In this document: positions 57,609 through 64,000 of the stretch, piece after piece
Layout of the letters: each line of letters starts with the position of its first letter
How positions within the stretch are numbered: the stretch's first letter is position 1
Assembly (NCBI RefSeq): GCF_000328475.2
Contig: NC_026479.1
Coordinates: forward strand, 248,001 to 312,000
Source of the DNA: Mycosarcoma maydis
Taxonomy: Eukaryota > Basidiomycota > Ustilaginomycetes > Ustilaginales
Direction: 5' to 3'
DNA length: 64,000 nucleotides
Notes under the pieces: model-generated
Databases searched by the model: none
What the model was told of the DNA's origin: nothing
Seen by the model: the letters and a program-made list of their open reading frames with translations, nothing else
Position numbers and translations under genes: made by a program

Positions 57609-58767
57609 ATGCTGTTCGTCGACAAGTACCGACCGAAAGCGCTCTCCGAGCTGCACTACCACCAAGATCTCTCTAAGCGGCTCTCATCGTTGGCAGACCA
57701 TGAAGATTTCCCACACATGCTCATGTACGGTCCATCAGGAGCTGGCAAAAAGACTCGCATTGCCTGTCTCCTTCGCCAACTCTACGGTCCCGGCACTTAC
57801 AAGCTCAAGATCGATCAGAGAGTATTTGTGACGCCTTCGAATCGCAAGATCGACGTTAATATTGTCTCATCCAACTACCACATTGAATTGACGCCTTCGG
57901 ATGCGGGCAACTACGATCGATTGGTGATCCAGGACATCTTGAAGGAGATTGCACAGACGCAAAATGTGGATTTGAACGCCAAACATAGGTTCAAGGTGGT
58001 AGTGATCAATGAAGCCGACTCGTTAAGTAGGGATGCACAGAGTGCGTTGAGGAGGACTATGGAGAAGTACATGGGCAATTTGAGGTTAGTCTTGTGCGCG
58101 ACAAGCACGAGCAAAATTATCGGTCCAATTCGATCACGTTGTCTGTTGCTCCGAGTCGGTGCGCCAACAGATGAAGAGGTAAGTCTATGTATATTGCGGT
58201 GCCAGCAGAGTTTTCAAGGGAGCTTCATCTGACCACGCCCAGCAAATGCCCTCTCGTTCTTGTCTCTCGGTACAGATCAAAACGGTACTCAACCACGTAG
58301 CGAAAAAGGAACGCTTCAACATCCCCGATGCTGTGCAAACCCAAATTTGCGACGACTGCAATGGCAATCTTCGAAAAGCTATGCTCGTACTCGAAGCTCT
58401 CCGGATGCAATCGCCCGATCTATCCGGTGGTATCGGTATTGCCAAACCGGATTGGGAGATCTATATTACGAAAACCGCCGACCTGATCCTCTCGGATCCA
58501 TCACCACAAAACCTGCTCGCTGTACGATCCAAGCTCTACGAGCTCCTCGTGCACGCCATTCCCCCAACGCTCATCCTCAAGCATCTCACCGATAATCTGG
58601 TCAAGAAGGTCGATGCGCAGGTAAAAGCCGCCATCGTCCAGAAGGCCGCGTTTTATGAGCTGAGGACGAGGACAGGTAGCAAGGTCATCTTTCATTTAGA
58701 AGCGTTTGTTGCCGCAGTGATGCATATTCAGAAGAGCTTCTTGTTGGGCATGACGTGGGATGACTGA
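57609..58767 (+). CDS. RFC5: Replication factor C subunit Rfc5 (human RFC3 type), two exons
   Basis: Exons are 57609-58178 and 58276-58767 (353 aa). The 97-bp intron has a GTAAGT donor, a TCTGACC branch site and a TACAG acceptor. MLFVDKYRPKALSEL is the usual start; the P-loop is GPSGAGKKT (41-49), and VINEADSL, ALRRTMEKYMGNLRL and SRCLLLRVGAP (SRC arginine-finger motif) follow. The second half contains the RFC collar (AIPPTLILKHLTDNLVKK; FHLEAFVAAVMHIQK). The Walker B is NEAD rather than DEAD, as in yeast Rfc5/human RFC3, so this subunit probably does not hydrolyse ATP. RFC loads PCNA at primer ends. Confidence 0.95.
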
Positions 58768-59317
58768 GCGTCCCGCGCTCGTTCACTTGCCATGACGGGC
58801 AATGTCATGACATTTGCTGATCATGACTACGCTTCTTGCGCTGTGTACATCTTGGGCCGAATACATGTATTGCCGATGCGACGAGGTCGCTTGTACCCGC
58901 TGGAGAGCTCGGCACCGGGTGGCGTCTGTGAGGACCGTGAATAGTGCGGTGACACTGGAGAGCATCTTGAACTGCACTTAGCAGCAACGAAGGCCGAGAG
59001 ATGTGTCAACTTGAAATGCCTCCTCTCCCCTTGCTCATTCTTCGCGGCTCGTCATCATCTACATGATCGCTTCACTGCGAAGAACGGATGGCGACCGACT
59101 CAACTTGCGCTGCTGCAAAGCTCGCACAAACTCGTAGATCCAGGCGAAACAGGAGCGTGTACGGAACGATGGCAGTGTCGATACGAATCGGACGTGATCA
59201 GCATTTTCAAACATTTGAAACGAACGCATGTCGAACAACGCCAAAGCCAAGTTTGTTGCGCAAACATTCACGATTGCTGCATTAACGACATCAAGACGCG
59301 AGGCTATGTGCAATCCA
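58768..59317. other. Convergent intergenic region Rfc5/Dbp6
   Basis: About 550 bp. A single ATTCACGATTG motif at 59265-59275. Short open frames are not gene-like. Confidence 0.6.
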
Positions 59318-61930
59318 CTAGTTGCGATACAATGTAGACATTCTTGCAAGAGCGTCTTCGTATGCGCCCCTCAGCTTGTGCAGCTCGCGCGTAACGGCGT
59401 CGCCCTCGACGAAGTCAACGGTTTCGTTCTCCCTGAGCTTCTTGGGCCTGATCTTTGCGATGGGCGTTCGACGAGCGATGGTACGAACCGTCTTCTTAAA
59501 GTGACGAGCCTCCTGCTCCTCGACGAGAGTCCAAGCGTCACCGTGCTTACCTGCGCGCGCAGTACGTCCCACACGATGCACATACTTTGCCGGATCGATC
59601 GGAGCATCGTAAGAGATCACATGCTCGACTGAAGGAAGGTCGATTCCTCGCGAGATCAGGTCGGAACAAACAAGCAAGTCGATCTCACCTTTCTCGAAAG
59701 CGCTGAGGATCCGTTGACGATCGGAAGGCTTGAGCTCGGACGAGTAATTCTTGACAACCAACGCGCGGCTTCCACGAGCAATAAGACTGTTTTCGACCCT
59801 GACCTCTTCAAAAATCTCCAACAGCTTGACCAACCTGGCAGCTGAATCGACTGATTTGGTAAAGCAAAGCGCCTTGCGGATGCGACCCAACTCGTTATTC
59901 ACATCGTCGGGCCGGTGAAGAAGGTAGAGCAGATGGAAGGGTTTGTCGGCCGACGTTGTAACAAGCATATGCTCATGCAGCGAGTGCGGTAGCGAGAATT
60001 GCTCGTGCTGCTGTACCCCATTGGCCCGACCTTGGTCCTCGTCTCCAGCCGAGTTGGTATCCTGAACAGTGATGTAGTGAGGGTTGCGTAGGCCGAGAGC
60101 TGCGATCTTGGCTGGGTCGCGAGTCAAGGTTGCCGAGAACAGCAATTTTTGGACCGAGGGTGCTGCTTCCTCCTGCAAAGTCGACGTCGCTGCAGCGCCT
60201 AAACCAGAAGCGCTAGACGAAAAGAGCTCGAATGGAGCCTGAGCGGGCCCGGATTTCTGTGAGGCACGTTCACGTTCAGCTTGATCCGTCTTGCCATTGG
60301 TTGCAGCAAGAACCCGGCGGAGCCATTCTTGGAAGGACTGGTTGAGCAAGCGATCTGCTTCATCGACGACTAAGAATCGCAAGTGAGCGAGGTTGAAGCC
60401 GGGCGTTGAATCAAGATGATCAATCAATCGGCCTGGAGTGGCGATCAGGATGTCGATCTTGGGCTCTGACTGTGCTTCGTCTTGGTCTTGATCGACAGCG
60501 CTGCTCGATCCGACAAGTTGATTCTGCTCGTGCGCAAAGCTATGTTGGCCCGTTGCGGTACCGATTCGGAGTCCAGATCCCTTGGCCACAAGCTCTAGAG
60601 TACTCCTGACTTGCGAGACAAGGTCACGTGTTGGCAGCACAATGAGAGCGCGCAGACGGACAATCTGGCGCGTGCGCAACACTTCAACAATCGGAACGCT
60701 GTAAGCAAGCGTCTTTCCGCTTCCTGTCGGCGCAGAGACACACAGGTCGCGCGGCGGAGCGAAAGGGCGGTAAAGAGACCGACTTTGGGGCTGGGCAAGC
60801 AGACATGGGATCACCGATACCTGGACTGCGAACCATTCGCTGATACCAAGTGCCTCGAGGCGGGATCGGACGATATCGCTCAAGGCAACCTTGCTGAAAT
60901 CGTCACTGGCACTGCTGCGAGCTGAGATGGTTACCGACTCCTGGTCATCCGGAGAGGCTTCTTCCATCTCTTGGTCGACGAGAGCGCCGCCGTCGAGTGG
61001 GGGAGGAGAAGATGCTTTAGCGGGATTGGCTGGCTTGTTCAATTCCTTTTGCTGCCAAAGAGGGCGAGACAGGGTTGGATCAACGACGGTTCGGTTCGAA
61101 AGACCTTCTGGCAAACCAAGCGAGCGGATCAGCTTGGGATCAACAGCCCTGCGTACGCCAGCAAGAGGGAATCTCTCGAGCGCCTTGTCCTCCTTTTGGG
61201 CTCCGACGTCGACGTCCATTTCAACATCTGCCGAAAGCGTTTCCGTTTCTAATGTTGACGCTTTCGGCGTGGAAGGGGATGCTGATTCGACGTCATCTTG
61301 CTCAGAGTCGGAGCTCGACTCTTGATCCGAGTGTCGGTCCGAATTCGAATCCGAATCCGAATCCGAGTCCGAGCTTGAAGGAGAAGAGGAATCGGAGTCA
61401 GCTTTTTGCGCTACCGGCGAATGTTGCGTTTTTTTCTTTCGGGCTGCCTCGCGACGATGCAAAGCTTCCTCTTCGGGCAAATGCAAGCCGATCGAGTTGT
61501 CTGCTCTTGCTTGTGAGCCATCGTTGTCGGCCTTTGATTTCTTGGGCGCAGCACGTATCCTAGCCTTGCGACGCTCTTTCTTGGCCTTCAGGTATCTCTG
61601 TTTGGCTTTCGTTTTCTCTCTGGGTCCGGTCTGGGCCTTCTTTACGGATTGTCGTAGCAAGGGCGCTACATTTAGCCGAGAAGGGTGAATATTGAGGGCG
61701 GGGCGTGCTACAGAAGGGGCTGGTACTGCAGTGGAGGCAGCATTGGATGATGCTGAGGATGTGCTCGTCCCAGGAAGATTTGAGCCTGACGCTTCGTTTC
61801 CTTGTACGAGTTTGCGCTTCTTCAAGATCCTCTCGTTGAGAGCGTCTAGCTTGGCCGTATCTGCGGGATCGTCTTTGCTGCCTGACGGAGACGATGCACT
61901 GAATGCGTCAAAGCGCTTGACCGAGAACAT
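59318..61930 (-). CDS. DBP6: DEAD-box RNA helicase Dbp6/DDX51 (60S ribosome assembly)
   Basis: The product is 870 residues. The N-terminal third is basic (KAKKERRKARIRAAPKK) and acidic Ser-rich (alternating Ser-Asp run, likely casein-kinase target). The helicase part: FAVQVSVIPCLL (Q-motif-like), Walker A APTGSGKT (400-407), LPTRDLVSQV, TPGRL, DEAD (523-526), SAT, ALCFTKSVDSAARL, SRGIDLPSVEHVI and HRVGRTARAG. The wide insert between APTGSGKT and the DEAD box, and PLWQQ near the start of the domain, fit Dbp6/DDX51, which acts in early 60S pre-ribosomes in the nucleolus. Inserts after RRVLAATNG are longer than in yeast. Intron-free. Confidence 0.92.
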   Translation of the reverse strand: MFSVKRFDAFSASSPSGSKDDPADTAKLDALNERILKKRKLVQGNEASGSNLPGTSTSSASSNAASTAVPAPSVARPALNIHPSRLNVAPLLRQSVKKAQTGPREKTKAKQRYLKAKKERRKARIRAAPKKSKADNDGSQARADNSIGLHLPEEEALHRREAARKKKTQHSPVAQKADSDSSSPSSSDSDSDSDSNSDRHSDQESSSDSEQDDVESASPSTPKASTLETETLSADVEMDVDVGAQKEDKALERFPLAGVRRAVDPKLIRSLGLPEGLSNRTVVDPTLSRPLWQQKELNKPANPAKASSPPPLDGGALVDQEMEEASPDDQESVTISARSSASDDFSKVALSDIVRSRLEALGISEWFAVQVSVIPCLLAQPQSRSLYRPFAPPRDLCVSAPTGSGKTLAYSVPIVEVLRTRQIVRLRALIVLPTRDLVSQVRSTLELVAKGSGLRIGTATGQHSFAHEQNQLVGSSSAVDQDQDEAQSEPKIDILIATPGRLIDHLDSTPGFNLAHLRFLVVDEADRLLNQSFQEWLRRVLAATNGKTDQAERERASQKSGPAQAPFELFSSSASGLGAAATSTLQEEAAPSVQKLLFSATLTRDPAKIAALGLRNPHYITVQDTNSAGDEDQGRANGVQQHEQFSLPHSLHEHMLVTTSADKPFHLLYLLHRPDDVNNELGRIRKALCFTKSVDSAARLVKLLEIFEEVRVENSLIARGSRALVVKNYSSELKPSDRQRILSAFEKGEIDLLVCSDLISRGIDLPSVEHVISYDAPIDPAKYVHRVGRTARAGKHGDAWTLVEEQEARHFKKTVRTIARRTPIAKIRPKKLRENETVDFVEGDAVTRELHKLRGAYEDALARMSTLYRN

Positions 61931-62410
61931 GATGGAGCACCTTGTTTCGCAAAACGTCCGTTTGATGAACGTGGAATAGAGGTGAGGCTAAAGCGCTGGT
62001 TCCAACGGATAGACGTCGATGTGTGCTCTTGGCCGAGGCTGTACCAAGAGTTTCGTATTTTTGAACCCTTGACAACTCACGACTCACGACTCAAACAAGC
62101 CGCTTGCTCCAAAAAATTCTTGAAAGAGGGTCGGAAGCCGGGGAACGCACATGACGTGCAACGTGCGAGAAAATACAGCTTGTTAGACCTTAGGATAGCC
62201 TCCCTAAGTTCTCCACATCCACGATTCGTGATTCAAGGTCCTGAGCCGTGAGTGTGAAGATTGTCAGACATCACTTATCAATAAACGTCAACTGATTCGT
62301 GATTGTCACTCGTAATCCTTTCCGGACACCACATCACGTGCCGACGACTCACTGTCGGACCCTCAGGAGTTCAGTCCACATTGGGCACTATCGGTAGGAG
62401 CTGCGATACG
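61931..62410. other. Divergent intergenic region Dbp6/Tfb4
   Basis: About 480 bp. TCGTGA-family motifs at 62079-62095 (ACTCACGACTCACGACT), 62220-62235 and 62293-62318. Two in-frame sections before the Tfb4 ATG stay open but are judged leader. Confidence 0.65.
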
Positions 62411-63679
62411 ATGCCGGCAGCAACAACGCAAGCCAGGTCGACCACCGAAATCGCCAATGCTGGGTTCTCGCACATTCAGTCATCCAAGAGCACTGGGGTA
62501 CGCACCTCTCCCGACTTTCTTGTGCTCGTGCTGGACATCAACCCACTAGCATGGACGAGGCGATCCGAATCACTCGACAAGGGAAAATATAAGCAAGTTT
62601 CCAGCGATGTAGCTCTGGAAGATGCGCTTGCTGCTATCATGATCTTTCTGAATGCGCACATGGCAATGCAGCACGAGAACGGTCTTGCCATTTATGCTGC
62701 AGCGGGGACAGGAACCGCGCAACTCCTCTACTCGACAGCTTCATTTTCAGCCAAGGCGACGGGTACGGGAGTAGTTAATTCGGCTGCGTCCACCAGCGCA
62801 CAAAAGCCCGATGCCAATACATACCAACACTTCAAACTGGTCGACGACCATCTCGAGCAAGGTATCCGGGCTACGTGCAAGTCGATGTTTGACCGGGCAA
62901 AGAAAGCGCAAGAAGCTGTCCATGCAAGTGCGGATAGTGAAGCGGTCAAGCATGCGACGCTTAGCCGCTCCATCAATGTCGGCATCGTGTCTGCCCTCTC
63001 CCAAGCTCTCTGTCACCTCAATCGGCTTGGACTGAGCGACGCTACGGACGCGGCTAATACTGGCAATGGGATAGCCGCAACGGCGCAGACTCGAGCGGGT
63101 GGCGCAAACACGGCGCAAGGTGCGGGTGGAAGTGTTGGAGCCGGTAGCATAGGCAGCTTCAAGTCGCGTATTCTTATCCTCAGCGTGACGCAGGACGCCT
63201 CAACACAGTACATCCCAATGATGAACTGCATTTTTGCGGCGCAGAAGAAGGGCATCACCATCGACGTCTGCAAGCTGTTTGGCAAAGATACTGTCTTTCT
63301 TCAGCAGGCGTCCTACCTCACTTCGGGCACGTACTTCCGTCTCGCCGATGATGAGGACCAGAGCAAGAGCGATACGGCAAGCGCCACAGATATGCGGTCG
63401 AGTCTAGTGCAGACTCTGCTTACGACGTATCTGCCGTCACGGTCGATGCGAGGCGTGATGAACCTGCCAAGCCTCGAGAAAATTGATTTCAGGGCTGCTT
63501 GCTTCTGTCATCGCAAGATCGTCGATATCGGATACATCTGCAGCGTCTGTCTGAGTTTATTCTGCTCGCCCAAGCCCTCCTGTCTTACTTGTCGGTCCAA
63601 ATTTCCCAAGGAGACGTTGCAACGGTACGAGAATGAGCTCCAATTCACTGCCGATGCGGGCACTGCTGCTCCAGCATGA
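62411..63679 (+). CDS. TFB4: TFIIH subunit Tfb4/p34 (GTF2H3)
   Basis: The ATG at 62411 is used (422 aa); the frame upstream (from 62303) is open but shows no similarity. The vWA-like domain begins SPDFLVLVLDINPLAW, then ALAAIMIFLNAHMAMQHENGLAIYAA, SVTQDASTQYIPMMNCIFAAQKKGITIDVCKLFG and TYFRLAD. The C-terminal C4 zinc region is FRAACFCHRKIVDIGYICSVCLSLFCSPKPSC (first Cys at 364). This is the p34 subunit, which pairs with p44 (Ssl1) in the TFIIH core for transcription initiation and nucleotide-excision repair. A Gly/Ala/Thr-rich insert of about 40 residues sits before FKSRILILSVTQ. Confidence 0.95.
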   Translation: MPAATTQARSTTEIANAGFSHIQSSKSTGVRTSPDFLVLVLDINPLAWTRRSESLDKGKYKQVSSDVALEDALAAIMIFLNAHMAMQHENGLAIYAAAGTGTAQLLYSTASFSAKATGTGVVNSAASTSAQKPDANTYQHFKLVDDHLEQGIRATCKSMFDRAKKAQEAVHASADSEAVKHATLSRSINVGIVSALSQALCHLNRLGLSDATDAANTGNGIAATAQTRAGGANTAQGAGGSVGAGSIGSFKSRILILSVTQDASTQYIPMMNCIFAAQKKGITIDVCKLFGKDTVFLQQASYLTSGTYFRLADDEDQSKSDTASATDMRSSLVQTLLTTYLPSRSMRGVMNLPSLEKIDFRAACFCHRKIVDIGYICSVCLSLFCSPKPSCLTCRSKFPKETLQRYENELQFTADAGTAAPA

Positions 63680-64000
63680 AATTGCAGCGCTAACGTGTTG
63701 CTTCATTCACGACTCTTACTGTGCAAGCTGAATGCAGTCTTCTCGCGCGAAATGACCCGAAAATGGGCACCCGTGACCACGCAACACGAATCACGCACCA
63801 CGCTGTGCAGAGTGCGCGGCCAAGCTTTGCATGTCTTGTCGGTTTGTGCCCAGCTGCTGAGACAATCGTGAATCGCGAATTGGATGGAGATTCACCAGAA
63901 AACTCCACATGAACCGGAAGCTTGACACCACATCGTATCACCACAAACTTGAAAGCCAAGTATAAATCTTGACCTCTTTACATCCACTCAGCTCGTATCG
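63680..64000. other. 3' flank of Tfb4 to the window edge
   Basis: About 320 bp. TCGTGA-family motifs at 63704-63716, 63788-63802 and 63866-63882. No gene seen within the window. Confidence 0.55.

Overview
The window is nuclear DNA of a basidiomycete, very probably a smut fungus of the Ustilaginales (Ustilago/Sporisorium type). The reasons are mostly intron-free genes on both strands, occasional introns of about 87-124 bp, often with a CTGAC branch point, long low-complexity extensions on conserved proteins, and a gene set (Cox18, SAGA Ubp8, NC2 alpha, centrin, Mph1/FANCM, ER Lhs1, glyoxal oxidase) typical of such fungi. The species call is inference. Gene symbols follow yeast or human orthologues.

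Layout. 1-2730: C-terminal part of a Swi1/ARID1-type SWI/SNF subunit, cut by the window edge. 3003-4214 (-): Mo25/Hym1. 5577-6611 (+): Tgs1 cap hypermethylase. 6767-10069 (-): alpha/beta hydrolase with a long disordered N-terminus. 11031-13473 (-): Ubp8-type deubiquitinase in two exons. 14223-16982 (-): Lhs1/GRP170 ER chaperone. 17786-18694 (-): Rab5 GTPase in two exons. 19874-20464 (-): NC2 alpha/Bur6 in three exons. 20956-22627 (-): COP9 signalosome subunit 3 in three exons. 23417-24121 (+): small serine palmitoyltransferase subunit-like protein. 24346-28137 (-): Sqs1-like R3H/G-patch protein. 29342-30019 (+): centrin in two exons. 30400-34872 (-): Mph1/FANCM helicase. 35896-37182 (+): Cox18/Oxa1-type insertase. 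37503-37985 (-): mitoribosomal mS41 (IGR motif) in two exons. 38644-40521 (-): secreted glyoxal oxidase.

40522-46846 is a gene-poor island holding a decayed chromodomain-type Ty3/gypsy LTR element: diverged LTRs, a broken gag and a stub of the pol end, with the rest of pol missing. After it come a DUF726/TMCO4 hydrolase (46847-49555, -), a Cid1-type nucleotidyltransferase (50089-52953, -), a SUZ-domain protein (53597-54269, +, two exons), the ADP/ATP carrier (56194-57147, +, with a probable long 5'UTR intron), Rfc5 (57609-58767, +, two exons), Dbp6/DDX51 (59318-61930, -) and TFIIH Tfb4 (62411-63679, +).

These are mostly unrelated housekeeping genes; no operon-like or biosynthetic cluster is seen. 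The strongest unexplained signal is a family of short motifs built on TCGTGA/TCACGA. They occur as single copies or heptad-spaced arrays (TCGTGAA, TCACGAA, and the variant ACTCGTGACT) in nearly every larger intergenic space and were not noticed in the coding regions. They could be a widespread regulatory or chromosomal site, or a tiny dispersed repeat.
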